Assembly: GCF_001742225.1 (NCBI RefSeq)
Contig: NZ_CP017078.1
Coordinates: 1-64,000 of the forward strand
From: Novosphingobium resinovorum
Lineage (GTDB): Bacteria > Pseudomonadota > Alphaproteobacteria > Sphingomonadales > Sphingomonadaceae
Direction: 5' to 3'
Length of the DNA stretch: 64,000 nt
Shown here: piece after piece, positions 34,731-44,303 of the stretch
Layout of the letters: each line of letters starts with the position of its first letter
How positions within the stretch are numbered: the stretch's first letter is position 1
Translations under genes and position numbers: made by a program
The notes under the pieces: model-generated
What the model saw: only the letters and a program-made list of their open reading frames with translations
What the model was told of the DNA's origin: nothing
Database searches by the model: none

Positions 34731-35306
34731 TCACGCGTCCACGATGGCCTGCAACGTGCGTGCCAGCCATGCGCGCGTCGCTGGCGTGGGAGTGCCCCTC
34801 AGCGGTTCGAGCGGCAACATCACTTTGTATGTAAAGAAGCCCGTAACCACCATGAGCAGCTGCGCAGCGCGCTCGGATGCCTCGGGACCGCCGAACCACA
34901 GTTCGAGTGGTTCGATGGCCTTGCGTTGCAGTATCGCCAGCGCCGAGCGACGAGCTGCGCTGTCGCTCGCTGCGAAGACAAGCATCGGCACCGACGACGC
35001 TGCGTCCTTGCCAGCCCCGCAGAAGGCGTCGGCAATGGTGGCTCCGAAAGTTGCGCGATCGGTGCGCGTGAAATGCGTGACGTCGAGCGATGCCTCTAGC
35101 GCTGCCTCGAAAAGCTTCAGCTTGGATCCGTAATAGCGCGCGATCAGCGCTTGATTGACTTTCGCCTTGGCGGCGATGTCGCGCAATCCGGCTTCTGCGT
35201 ATCCGCATCTGGAGAACGTATGCTGCGCGGCTTTCAAGATAGCTCGCTTGGTTCGATCCGTGTTCATGCTACGCAGCGTCGGCGCCGGTGGGTCATCATG
35301 GTTCAT
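34731..35306 (-). CDS. TetR-family regulator
   Basis: The 191-residue protein has an N-terminal TetR helix-turn-helix (KRAILKAAQHTFSRCGYAEAGLRDIAAKAKVNQALIARYYGS). The ligand domain is of the C-terminal-helix type. It lies between the two P450 genes, divergent from P450 copy B with 123 bp between starts, so it probably represses one or both. Starts at 35306 or 35267 are possible. Confidence 0.82.
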   Translation of the reverse strand: MNHDDPPAPTLRSMNTDRTKRAILKAAQHTFSRCGYAEAGLRDIAAKAKVNQALIARYYGSKLKLFEAALEASLDVTHFTRTDRATFGATIADAFCGAGKDAASSVPMLVFAASDSAARRSALAILQRKAIEPLELWFGGPEASERAAQLLMVVTGFFTYKVMLPLEPLRGTPTPATRAWLARTLQAIVDA

Positions 35307-35334
35307 CGAGTGCCGCCAGTTCAGTAGTCGGTTG

Positions 35335-35363
35335 TTGACAGAATAATCCGTCGCTTACATTAA
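35335..35363 (+). promoter_or_regulatory. Candidate promoter for P450 copy B
   Basis: A consensus TTGACA at 35335-35340, a 17-bp spacer and CATTAA at 35358-35363 lie 66 bp before the P450 start, in the TetR-P450 divergent region. The -10 is weak. Confidence 0.45.
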
Positions 35364-35429
35364 GGTGGAGCAATCTTCGACGCTGCTAGGCCGCTTGGCG
35401 CTGAAAAGAGATCATCAGGGAGACCCTTC

Positions 35430-36650
35430 GTGCAGACGGGAATGAGCGAAGCGCGTCCGCCCTTGTGCATTCCGAGCCACGTTCCGCGGGAGCTGGTGAT
35501 CGACTTCAACGCCGCGAACGACGTGGCGCTCACCTTCGACGCGTTCAAGCGCATGGATGAGCTTCGCAACAGTTCGCCGCCGATCGCATATTCTCCGCAC
35601 AATGGAGGACACTGGCTATTTTTTCGGGAGCAGGATGTCCACTCCGCCCTGACGGACTCCGAACATTTCTCCACCAGGCTGTTTGCCGCCGACTTCAATC
35701 AGGGCGCTCCGGACATGATCCCGCTGTGCCTTGACCCGCCGGAGCACGGACCGTGGCGAATGGTCGTGGCGAGACAGCTTACACCGGCGAAAATGCGCCG
35801 GCTCGAGCCTTTTATTCGGGCAAAGGCGGAGGCGCTGGTTCTACCGCTGCGAGGGCGCCCGCATTGCGACTTCGTACGGGAGGTGGCTGAGCCGATGCCG
35901 ATCTCCATCTTCATGGCCTTGATGGGGCTCGATCAGGACCGTCAGGAAGAGTTCCGGGAACTCGCATTAAAAATTACTAGCCCGGAAGGCCAGGACAGGA
36001 AGTCCGAAACGACCGGCATTGCCACCGCCCGTGTGCTGGCGATGTTGAAGGAATTGATCTCACTTCGCCGGGCCTCACCGGGCGATGACCTCATTAGCTC
36101 GGTGCTACGCGAGACCGTACACGGTCAGCCGATCGGCGACAGCGAGGTGCTGGCGAGCTGCTACGTCCTGTTTCTCGGCGGTCTCGATACCGTAGTGAAT
36201 GCCATGGGCTTCGGCATGCGCTTCCTGGCGCTCGATCCTGAATTGCAGCGTTCGGCGCGAATGAAGGCGGTCAGCATCGCCGACCTTGTAGAGATCCTGC
36301 TGCGCAAGTCGGCTTTCCAGGGGCAGATGCGCCTTGTCGTGCGCGATTGCTGCATGTCGGGCGTCCAGCTCAGGGCCGGCGACATAGCCTGGCTGATGCA
36401 GTGGCCTGCAAGCAACGAACAGGATGGCGCCCGTACCGGCCCGAAGCACTTCACGTTCGGCGGCGGCGCGCATCTGTGTGCGGGCATGCACCTAGCCCGA
36501 CTGGAGCTGCGCATACTTTACGAGACGTGGTTCGAGCACATCGGCGGGTTCGCTCTCGGGCTGGACCACAGCCCGTCGATGAGCGGCGGCGCGGTGATGC
36601 ACATCAAGCGACTATTGCTTGATCTGGAGACCGATCGCCTGGCTGCCTGA
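35430..36650 (+). CDS. P450cam-like cytochrome P450, copy B
   Basis: The 406-residue P450 is a clear paralogue of copy A: PSHVPRELVIDF, HWLFFREQDVHSALTDSEHFS, I-helix YVLFLGGLDTVVNAMG (about 245-260) and heme loop FGGGAHLCAGMHLARLEL with Cys350. The ExxR Glu is replaced by Ile (VEILLRK, Ile289-Arg292). Glu288 is one position early, as in copy A. Start GTG 35430 has GGGAG 7 nt upstream. The convergent CocE gene ends 18 bp after its stop. Confidence 0.88.
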   Translation: MQTGMSEARPPLCIPSHVPRELVIDFNAANDVALTFDAFKRMDELRNSSPPIAYSPHNGGHWLFFREQDVHSALTDSEHFSTRLFAADFNQGAPDMIPLCLDPPEHGPWRMVVARQLTPAKMRRLEPFIRAKAEALVLPLRGRPHCDFVREVAEPMPISIFMALMGLDQDRQEEFRELALKITSPEGQDRKSETTGIATARVLAMLKELISLRRASPGDDLISSVLRETVHGQPIGDSEVLASCYVLFLGGLDTVVNAMGFGMRFLALDPELQRSARMKAVSIADLVEILLRKSAFQGQMRLVVRDCCMSGVQLRAGDIAWLMQWPASNEQDGARTGPKHFTFGGGAHLCAGMHLARLELRILYETWFEHIGGFALGLDHSPSMSGGAVMHIKRLLLDLETDRLAA

Positions 36651-36667
36651 CGCCCCGGCCGCCGGCT

Positions 36668-38326
36668 CTACCGCTCCGGCGGGTGGCGGTAACCGGCCGG
36701 CTGGTGCGACACTCTCACGAGGGAAGGGTGAAGCGCGTCGTGGAGCACTTCCACGCGCGTCTTTACCATCGCCGTACCGGTCGCCATCGGCTCGCCCGTG
36801 CCCAGATTGCGGGCATAGCGCGGGAAGCACGCGCTGGCGACGTAGATGCGCAGCTTGCGCCGGACCGCGAAGCGCCACGCGGTGGGCCAGCAAGGGATGG
36901 TGACGCGGCGCGAGCCGTCGGCTTCCAGCGGGCCGGGCTCGATCCGCCGGTAGCCGCTGCTGACGAACTGCGCCGTCCCCTTCTCGTTCACCTCGGCGAG
37001 GGCGACATAAAGGTCGAAGTGGCTGTTATCGGTGCGCACGAACAAGTCGACGGACACGGGGCCGATGATCTCCAGGTCCTCAGAGAGAAAGCCGGTGGTG
37101 AACGAGACCACGTCGGAGCGGTGATCGTAAGGCGACAGATCGCGCGACTTCTGGGGCATGGTCACCGGGCCATACAAGGACGGGGTCGGATCGGCCGGAT
37201 CATAGACGTACGCGCTAGAACCGGTGCCCTCGGGCGCACGATCTTCGCGCAGCGCCCCGCCGCCATGTAGGTGATATTCCTGCGTCGAAGTGCCCTTGGG
37301 CGGCCAATTGTCGAAGGTGCGCCACTCGTCGGCGCCCTGCACGTACAGCCTGAGCGGAGCCCGCTCGACCGGCCCCCTCGGGTCGTCATGGGCGAGGCCG
37401 CTGAGGAATTCGATCGCCTGGCGCTGGCCTTCGAACAGTCCACCCGGCCCGCCGTGTTCCCAGGGGCCGACCGTGATCCAGGTCGGAAGGCCCGCTTCCA
37501 GGCGGCGGGTGAGGTCTTCGAGCTGATAGGGAAGAAACAGGTCCTGCCATCCCGCGATCAGAAGCGTGGGCGCCCGCAGCGCGGTGACGCCGGCCGAGAA
37601 GTCCATCGCGCGCCACCATGGATCGGCGAGATCGCGTCGGTTCACCCAGTCCTGCCACCAGCTTTCCGTAGCGCCGAACGCGGCCTGGTCCATCGTGCCG
37701 ACGGGCAGATGCATGAACGTCGCGGGGTTGACCGGCTTGCCGCCGAAAAACGGCGACGTGCCCGAGGTGATGCTATCGTGCATCTGCCGCGTCCAGTTGA
37801 GAGCGGTGAACTGCGCGAGGCCGCCGCCCTCCAACAAGGCATCGCCGAAATTGGCCTGGGAGACCGTGATTGCCGCACCGTCCACCAGCTCGGGACACTC
37901 GGTTGCGATCGCCCAGGCGGTGAACCCTAGGTAACTGCCGCCAAAAAGGTAGAGCTTGCCGCCGAACCAGGGTTGGTCACGCACCCAATGTACCGCATCG
38001 GCGCCGTCCGCGCGTTCCTGGCGCACCGGATCGAACACGCCGCCTGATCCGTCGGTCGCGCGCACACTCTGTACCACCACGGTGAGCCCGCGCTCGGCAA
38101 GGAGCGCGGCCGAGAACGCCAGGAGGAAGCCGCGCCCGTAAGGGCTGCGAACGAGCACTGTGGGGCGCGGCTTGCCATCCTTGGGAAAGTAGCGGTCCGC
38201 GATCAGGATCACGCCGTCTCGAGTGCGCATCTCGACGTTGCGCTCGACGCGGATGCCGTTCTTCTTGCGCGGCAGCTTCAGGAACCGCGCGGCGACGCTG
38301 CGAAATGCACTGCCCAGGATTGCCAA
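36668..38326 (-). CDS. CocE/NonD-family hydrolase (X-Pro dipeptidyl-peptidase S15 type)
   Basis: The 552-residue protein has an alpha/beta hydrolase domain with nucleophile motif YLFGGSYLGFTAWAIA and RATDGSGGVFDPVRQERADGADAV upstream. A C-terminal jelly-roll (VVSFTTGFLSEDLEIIGPVSVDLFVRTD) completes the CocE architecture. Members hydrolyse ester or acyl bonds, as in cocaine esterase and glutaryl acylase. No signal peptide is evident, so it is probably cytoplasmic. It follows the tannase-like gene by about 100 bp on the same strand. Confidence 0.87.
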   Translation of the reverse strand: MAILGSAFRSVAARFLKLPRKKNGIRVERNVEMRTRDGVILIADRYFPKDGKPRPTVLVRSPYGRGFLLAFSAALLAERGLTVVVQSVRATDGSGGVFDPVRQERADGADAVHWVRDQPWFGGKLYLFGGSYLGFTAWAIATECPELVDGAAITVSQANFGDALLEGGGLAQFTALNWTRQMHDSITSGTSPFFGGKPVNPATFMHLPVGTMDQAAFGATESWWQDWVNRRDLADPWWRAMDFSAGVTALRAPTLLIAGWQDLFLPYQLEDLTRRLEAGLPTWITVGPWEHGGPGGLFEGQRQAIEFLSGLAHDDPRGPVERAPLRLYVQGADEWRTFDNWPPKGTSTQEYHLHGGGALREDRAPEGTGSSAYVYDPADPTPSLYGPVTMPQKSRDLSPYDHRSDVVSFTTGFLSEDLEIIGPVSVDLFVRTDNSHFDLYVALAEVNEKGTAQFVSSGYRRIEPGPLEADGSRRVTIPCWPTAWRFAVRRKLRIYVASACFPRYARNLGTGEPMATGTAMVKTRVEVLHDALHPSLVRVSHQPAGYRHPPER

Positions 38327-38351
38327 GTTTCGATTCCTTCAATGGCGGACG

Positions 38352-38406
38352 TGACGGCGGCAGACGTTCCCGAGCAAGCCGATGCCTGCTCGGGTCGCCG
38401 CCGTCA
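38352..38406. terminator. Nested GC-rich hairpin between the two esterase genes
   Basis: TGACGGCGGC (38352-38361) pairs with GCCGCCGTCA (38397-38406). Inside it CCCGAGCA (38369-38376) pairs with TGCTCGGG (38387-38394). It follows the tannase-like stop by about 20 bp and precedes the CocE start. It has no T-tract, so it may attenuate or stabilise transcript ends. Confidence 0.45.
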
Positions 38407-38425
38407 TGGTGTTAAGCTCCCGAGA

Positions 38426-40246
38426 CTACTTCTCGCCGCACTTGAAGCTGGCGGCATGGTTCGGATCGCCCTGAACGTAGACCGCCCGCTGCGGATAGGG
38501 GCAGATGGGCTGCGTGCGCATGACCGGCTTGTCGCCAGGCGATTGCAGGTCGATCCGCTCCGGCGCCTTTCCGTTCTCGACCCATTCGACCAGCAGCTTG
38601 AAGAACTGGGCCGGCGAGACAACCGGAGGATTAGCCGCAGGATTCGCCGTGCCGTTCGGAGTCGCGTGGCCGACGCCGGGAACGATATAGAGGCGATAGA
38701 AGGCCTGGACCCGGGCCGGTCCGCCCTGCAGCGCCGCGACCTGATCGTAGTATCGCATCGAACCCTGCACCGGAATGGCCTCGTCGTTTACGCCGTGCCA
38801 GCCCAGCAGCTTACCGCCCCTGGCGCGGAACGCCTGCAGGTTCGGGTTCTTGGTGTCGACGTTCCCGAACTGCGCCTGCGACGCTTCCGCGCGTGCCGCC
38901 GCCTTGGCCAGATCGGCATAGGACAGCTGCTTCCAGCCGTCCGCACCATCGCCGGTGGCGTTCTCGAAGTTGGTCGAGGCGAGCCTGGCATCGCCCAGCG
39001 CCAGGGCGACCATGTCCGAAGAGTGAGAGAACGGCCCGCCGGTGTTCGTCACGCCCGCATTCGTGCGGAACAGCTTCGAGAACGTCGCATTGTAGAGCGA
39101 CGTTCCGCGGTTGTACCCGAACCAGATCCGCTTGCCGCCGACGCCCGATTTCCAGCCGTTGTCCACGGCCGGATCGGGCGCGGTCCCGTCGACCGTCGCC
39201 CCGTACCAGATCTTGTTGAACGCACGCGCCTGCTTGCGCGTCACGCAGTCCGCCGTCTCGTTGCTGCCGCCGTCGGTGCGGCACAGAACGGCGCGATCCT
39301 TGGTCGGGTCGTACCGGCAGGCCGCCGTGTCCATGATGTACCCCAGGTGCACGCCGCCGACCACATCGCACGCGTGAATGGCGGCTTGCGAGACGAGGTC
39401 CTGTTGCGGGTACGTGGGCACGACGCCGCCCAGGTCACGCTGGAACACCAGCTGCGGGTACAACCCTCCGATGATGAAGGTGCTCCAGTTGATCGCCGGC
39501 AGGTTGCCGACGATGCCGTCGTAATCCTCGGGATGGTTCTGGGCCAGGCTGTAGGCCTCCCGCCCGCCATTCGACGAGCCCTCGAAATAGCTGTGATGGG
39601 GCGCCCGGCCGTAGAAGAGCGTGGCGAGCGCCTTGGTCTTCAACGCTTGCTCGTGCACCGCGCGCGACGCGAAATCCTGCCACAAGACCTGGTTCAGCGA
39701 TCCATCGGGGTTCATCCCGAAGTCGCCGCCGCCTTTCATGCCGGGTACGGCGCCGGAACGCGGGTGGCCGCCGTCGCTGGACGACGTCACCGATCCTTCC
39801 TGCGACGCCAGCGCGCCGGCGCGGCCGTCGCCGATGGCGACGGGCGTCCCGTGCGGCCCGCCGTTGTAGCCGCCGCCGCCCACGGCATGGACGCGCCCGT
39901 TCCAGTTCGGCGAACTCGGCAGCCACACTTCGAGGCCGATGCCGGGCGAGGTGGATGGCGCCCCGTCCGGGCCGGGATGCCCGGGACCGACCAGCAGCTT
40001 GACGAGGCAGACATCGTTCGCGGCCTGCTGCGAGAACGGCGTCTTGGGTTCGTTGAGGCGCAGCACCTCGCCCTTGCGGAATTGATGGACCAGCACGACG
40101 GTAGTCTGGTCGTCGGGCTTGAACGTGGCCTTGATGCTGTTGTCGCAGCTCTGACCTGCCGCATGCGCGGGTGCGGCCGTCATCGTGAAGCCCGCGCAAC
40201 CCAGAGCGGCGGCGAGGGCGGTGTGAATCATGTACCGGATCTTCAT
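38426..40246 (-). CDS. Tannase/feruloyl esterase family protein
   Basis: The 606-residue protein has a signal peptide (MIHTALAAALGCAGFTMTAAPAHA) and is therefore periplasmic or secreted. The nucleophile elbow is EGSSNGGREAYSLAQNHPED, the acid region GWHGVNDEAIPVQGSMRYYD and the His in VPGVGHATPNG. Several Cys residues, starting with SCDNS, are expected for the CS-D-HC disulfide of this family. It should hydrolyse aromatic or other esters before uptake. The TonB receptor gene lies 47 bp upstream on the same strand. Confidence 0.87.
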   Translation of the reverse strand: MKIRYMIHTALAAALGCAGFTMTAAPAHAAGQSCDNSIKATFKPDDQTTVVLVHQFRKGEVLRLNEPKTPFSQQAANDVCLVKLLVGPGHPGPDGAPSTSPGIGLEVWLPSSPNWNGRVHAVGGGGYNGGPHGTPVAIGDGRAGALASQEGSVTSSSDGGHPRSGAVPGMKGGGDFGMNPDGSLNQVLWQDFASRAVHEQALKTKALATLFYGRAPHHSYFEGSSNGGREAYSLAQNHPEDYDGIVGNLPAINWSTFIIGGLYPQLVFQRDLGGVVPTYPQQDLVSQAAIHACDVVGGVHLGYIMDTAACRYDPTKDRAVLCRTDGGSNETADCVTRKQARAFNKIWYGATVDGTAPDPAVDNGWKSGVGGKRIWFGYNRGTSLYNATFSKLFRTNAGVTNTGGPFSHSSDMVALALGDARLASTNFENATGDGADGWKQLSYADLAKAAARAEASQAQFGNVDTKNPNLQAFRARGGKLLGWHGVNDEAIPVQGSMRYYDQVAALQGGPARVQAFYRLYIVPGVGHATPNGTANPAANPPVVSPAQFFKLLVEWVENGKAPERIDLQSPGDKPVMRTQPICPYPQRAVYVQGDPNHAASFKCGEK

Positions 40247-40293
40247 GCTGTCTTTCGCCTGTCCTACCTGGCAGTGAGTTCGTCGTTGCTCGG

Positions 40294-42732
40294 CTATCGG
40301 CCGAAGCGCACCTTCAATCTTGCACCATACATGCGCGGTTCGCCGATCGAGGCGACTTCGAAGCCGGCGGACGTGTAGAGGCCGGCATAGCCGCGATAGT
40401 ACTTGCTGTTCGTCGCGTTGGTCATGAACAAGTTCAGGTCGACCGGCTTGCCGGCGATCTCATTCCACGCCAGGTTCAGCGAAAGCAGGTCGGTGGGGTC
40501 GATCGAGCCGACATCCAGGCCGAGCGCGGCGGTCGTATGGATCGAATAGTTCACCGTCTGGCGATCGGTATGGACGTACGTCGCACCCACCGAGACTTTG
40601 CCGATGCTGTCCGGAAGCGGCAGCACATAAGTGCCGGTGACCGCCACCTTGTTCTTCGGCGCGAACTGCAGCGGGTCACCGGTCTGCACCGTCGCCGTAA
40701 CGTTGTACGGGCTGGAAGCGGGCGTCTGGATATCTGCAACCCGTAAGATCTTGGTGTTGAGATAGGCGTAGCTGACATCCGCGGTGAAGCCGGCGAAGGG
40801 AGAAATCGAAATCTCCGCTTCCGCACCATAGATGCGCGATTGACCTGCGTTGATGATTGCGCCGGTAGGGGCAACCGGTCGTCCGGGCTTGGCGGTGAGC
40901 CCTAGTTCCAGCTGCTGGTTCGCGAAACCGTTGTAGAACGCCGAAACGTCGAACGTCCCTCGCACAGGTCCCCGGAACGAGGTCTTGATTCCGGCTTCGT
41001 AAGTATCGACCTTCTCGGCATCGAAGGTGCCGAAGCCGGTCGGAGCGGTGGGATTGACCCCACCTGTGCGATAGCCGCGCACATACTTCGCATAGAGCAG
41101 GACGTCGTTATCGGGCTTGTAGTCCAGACCGATCAGCCATGTCGGGGCGCTGGACTTCTGCCGCAGATCGTTCTCGCAATTCGGAGCCTGCAGATCCGGG
41201 TTGGTGCAGAAGGACCCGATCGGCCCGGACTGGCTGATGCCTGCTGGGAACAAATAACTGATGAGAGCCGTCTGATTCGACACTTTGTCCCAGGTATAGC
41301 GAAGCCCTCCGGTCAGCTTGAACCTATCGGACAGGCTGTAGGTCGCCTGGCCGTAAAGACCCACGTTCCTGAAGCGGGTGCGGGTCGAACTGTAGTTCGT
41401 CGCGCCCTGGCCCAGCGGGTTGGCGCAGACGAGCGCGTCCGGGTCGGCGCACGACAGCAGCACCGGGGCCTGCGAACCGGATAAGCCCAGTGGGTCACTG
41501 ACCTCCAGGTAGGCGCCGCCCTGATACGTCAACCGGTTTGCAAACGCGCTGCCCTGCAGCTGCAGTTCCTCGGTGAACGTGGACTGCTCCGAGGAGTTGC
41601 GGCCCGGGATGGGGCGGCTGCTCGCAAAATCGATGATGGTGCCCGGCGCAATGAACCCCGGCGCCAGGACGCTCGCGTCGAAGGCGGTTCCGAACAAGGG
41701 ATTGCGGAACAGTTGGCGCAGTTCGGCATAGCTGACGATGTTCTTGACAGTGAGGGCGTCGGAAGCCCGCCAGGTGGTGGTATCAATCAGCTGCCAGGTG
41801 GTTGCCAGCGTTCGGGGGTCGCGCATGGAGTTCTGGGCGGTGAAGAACCCTGCCCCTCTCGCATCCTCCTGTGCGAGTTGAAGGCAGCCGAGCGGACCAA
41901 GTCCGAACGCACCGCAGCGAACCAGCTTCTGGATATCCCCGTTCGTATCCGAGCGACTGTAAGACCCGATCAGGTAGTTCTCGAGATCGGGCGTGAGATC
42001 GACGACCAAGCTGGCGCGCAACGACGTGTAGTCCACATCGTTGAACCGCCCAGGTCCGATACCGCTGCCATTCTTCAGGTAGCCATCGCGGGTCTGCCGG
42101 TCGCCGCCGATCCGCAGCCGAGCGCTATCCCCGAGCGGTAGATTGAGCACGGCCTGGAGGCGCCTCAGGTCGTAGTTCCCGACGGAAACCTCGACATATC
42201 CCCCGAATTCGCCCGTGGGCTTTTGCGGGACAAGGACGATCGCACCGCCTGTCGTGTTGCGACCGAACAAGGTTCCTTGAGGCCCCTTGAGCACCTGGAC
42301 GTTCTGCAGGTCGAAGAACGCTCCGGGGCCGGCGCCGTCACCGATCGGGAGGCTGTTCGCCGCTCCGCGCGGTGCCACGACGTCCGCGAAGTAGACGCCG
42401 ACCGAGGGCTGAGTGCCGTTCGCGCGAACGAAGCCGCGGATGGCGAAGGCCGCGTTCTGGCTGCCGAACCGCGAGTCCGTCGCGAGGGATGGCGTGAATG
42501 CGGCGAGATCCTGTCCGTTGATCACGTTGCGATTGGCAAGCTGCTGCTGGTTGAACACGGTGATCGAGATCGGCACGTCCTGGAGCCGCTCCTCGACGCG
42601 CCGTGCCGTCACGATAATGTCAGACTGGTCACCGCCGCCGGTACCGCTCTGTGCCAGCGCCGTGCCGGCCGAGATGGCCGTCAGCGCGGTCGCCGCCATA
42701 AGCGCGACGAAGTGCGAGGTCATGCCCTTCAT
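40294..42732 (-). CDS. TonB-dependent outer-membrane receptor
   Basis: The 812-residue protein has a signal peptide (ALTAISAGTALAQ), the plug motif DIIVTARRVEERLQDVPISIT and a C-terminal beta-barrel ending GEPRMYGARLKVRFGR with terminal aromatic/basic residues. It would import a large or scarce substrate, by context an ester-bearing compound. It is probably the first gene of the TonB-tannase-CocE operon and is divergent from the LuxR gene. Confidence 0.9.
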   Translation of the reverse strand: MKGMTSHFVALMAATALTAISAGTALAQSGTGGGDQSDIIVTARRVEERLQDVPISITVFNQQQLANRNVINGQDLAAFTPSLATDSRFGSQNAAFAIRGFVRANGTQPSVGVYFADVVAPRGAANSLPIGDGAGPGAFFDLQNVQVLKGPQGTLFGRNTTGGAIVLVPQKPTGEFGGYVEVSVGNYDLRRLQAVLNLPLGDSARLRIGGDRQTRDGYLKNGSGIGPGRFNDVDYTSLRASLVVDLTPDLENYLIGSYSRSDTNGDIQKLVRCGAFGLGPLGCLQLAQEDARGAGFFTAQNSMRDPRTLATTWQLIDTTTWRASDALTVKNIVSYAELRQLFRNPLFGTAFDASVLAPGFIAPGTIIDFASSRPIPGRNSSEQSTFTEELQLQGSAFANRLTYQGGAYLEVSDPLGLSGSQAPVLLSCADPDALVCANPLGQGATNYSSTRTRFRNVGLYGQATYSLSDRFKLTGGLRYTWDKVSNQTALISYLFPAGISQSGPIGSFCTNPDLQAPNCENDLRQKSSAPTWLIGLDYKPDNDVLLYAKYVRGYRTGGVNPTAPTGFGTFDAEKVDTYEAGIKTSFRGPVRGTFDVSAFYNGFANQQLELGLTAKPGRPVAPTGAIINAGQSRIYGAEAEISISPFAGFTADVSYAYLNTKILRVADIQTPASSPYNVTATVQTGDPLQFAPKNKVAVTGTYVLPLPDSIGKVSVGATYVHTDRQTVNYSIHTTAALGLDVGSIDPTDLLSLNLAWNEIAGKPVDLNLFMTNATNSKYYRGYAGLYTSAGFEVASIGEPRMYGARLKVRFGR

Positions 42733-42896
42733 ATCTTCTCCCCCCTGAGTGTTTTGTCTTGTTCGTTGATCGGCAACGCAGCGCGCCCGAGTTCGCCCGG
42801 TCGCGATCTTATTCTATCGGCTCGGCGCGCCTCTTGCTGTCGAACGCTTGTGCCACGACGTACGCCTGCATTGACATGCGCTCGCGTCGATTGGCA

Positions 42897-42910
42897 TCAC
42901 CATATGGTGA
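42897..42910. promoter_or_regulatory. Perfect palindrome TCACCATATGGTGA
   Basis: This 14-bp perfect palindrome lies 20 bp upstream of the LuxR-type start and about 165 bp upstream of the TonB receptor start. It is a likely operator for the adjacent regulator, inferred from position. Confidence 0.5.
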
Positions 42911-42929
42911 ACCATGCGGGACTTGTCCG

Positions 42930-44039
42930 ATGAAGACGATCAGCAGTGGCCTTTCGGAAGCCCTGCTCGGCGGAGTCTACGAAATCCCGCTGTGGGCAGG
43001 CTTCATCCGTTGCTTGAAGGATGCGGTGGGAGCGGACCACGTCGTCTTCGCATTCCGGCCGCCCATGCGGCCCACGCGCGAGTGGATCATCCTCTTGTCG
43101 GATCACGCCAATCTGGCCAACTTCCGAGAGAGCTACGACAGCTTCTACCCCCCCGACTGGCTTCCCCCGGGCATTGACTTACCAGAGGGCCGTTCGCATT
43201 CGCTGAGCGCCGCGCTCGCGTCCGAGGGCGAGGAGACGCGACAGCGACACATCGATTTCTTGAAGCTGAGCGGGATCAGTGCCGGACGACAGATGCGCGT
43301 CCGCGAGCCCAGCGGCGTCGAGGCATGGATCAGCGTGGCTCGCCATCACGGGGATTTTAGCGCGGAGCACGACATGGTGCTCGATGACCTTGCACCGATC
43401 CTGCGCGGCGTACTGCGGCTATATGCAACGATTGAGCGCGAACGCTTCGCTGCCCTGGTCTCCGGTGACGCGATCCGACGGCTTCATTTCGGATGGGTCG
43501 CGCTCGACTCTGATGGCTGTATTGTCGGCTCGGACGAACAGGCCGAGCAACTTCTCGCAAGCTCCGGGGTGCTGCGCAGGGGGCCATCGGACAAACTGGT
43601 CAGCGACCGCCTCGAGACAGGCCGGGAAATCGCGGCGACCATCCAGAGATTCACTCGCGACAGGGAGACGAGCGCCCGTGCCTTGTCGATCTCGCACGAC
43701 CCTTTGCTTGAAATGCTGCTGTTGCCGATAAACCGCACCACGATCGCGATCCGCAAACCTGCAGTCGCCGTCGCCTATCTGCATGGCGACAACTGGGGTG
43801 GAGCCAACCGCTGGAGGCGGCTCGCCGAATTGTTCGGCCTGCTGCCACGCGAAGCCAAGCTCGCTTTCGCCCTGACCCGCGGCATGAGCTTGACGGAGGC
43901 TGCACAACATTTTGGATGGACAGAGTCGACCGCCCGCACGTACTCGAAATCCATCTACATGAAGACGGGTGCGCGAGGCCTTCCGGACCTGGTTCGCCTC
44001 GTCATGCGCAGCGTCGTCGCCCTTGCCCCGGACCCCTGA
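42930..44039 (+). CDS. LuxR-type HTH transcriptional regulator
   Basis: The 369-residue protein has an unrecognised N-terminal sensing region and a C-terminal HTH (LPREAKLAFALTRGMSLTEAAQHFGWTESTARTYSKSIYMKTGARG). It starts at MKTISSGLSEALLGGV; the frame back to 42759 is discarded because it crosses the operator region and has no family features. It is divergent from the TonB receptor gene and probably activates the catabolic cluster. Confidence 0.8.
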   Translation: MKTISSGLSEALLGGVYEIPLWAGFIRCLKDAVGADHVVFAFRPPMRPTREWIILLSDHANLANFRESYDSFYPPDWLPPGIDLPEGRSHSLSAALASEGEETRQRHIDFLKLSGISAGRQMRVREPSGVEAWISVARHHGDFSAEHDMVLDDLAPILRGVLRLYATIERERFAALVSGDAIRRLHFGWVALDSDGCIVGSDEQAEQLLASSGVLRRGPSDKLVSDRLETGREIAATIQRFTRDRETSARALSISHDPLLEMLLLPINRTTIAIRKPAVAVAYLHGDNWGGANRWRRLAELFGLLPREAKLAFALTRGMSLTEAAQHFGWTESTARTYSKSIYMKTGARGLPDLVRLVMRSVVALAPDP

Positions 44040-44303
44040 GCATTCTTCATCCGGCCATGCTTTGGCAATAGGCGGACCAATGACCAGGCTTCAAGCTTGT
44101 TCGCCGCTTGAATAATGCCAAAGAGCGCCGGATTGCTGTGCACGGCGCCTGGCTATTGGTCTGGCGAGAACACCTAGGACAAAACTCAAATCTGTCCTGC
44201 ACCGGGTGCGATGCGATGGCTGAGACAGCAACAAGTAAGCACGCAATGATGCACCCGCCTTCATTTGATGGAATACCTATTGCTCCCGTGAGTGTCCGCT
44301 TCT

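Noticed and set aside
34456..35208. N-terminal extension of P450 copy A
   Set aside because: The frame runs on through intergenic DNA and overlaps the TetR gene in another frame on the same strand; it has no P450 or other homology and a good Shine-Dalgarno lies at the P450 start.
38342..40378. Plus-strand open frame of 678 codons
   Set aside because: It is antisense to the tannase/esterase gene with its signal peptide and catalytic motifs; the frame is open only because of high GC and has no family features.
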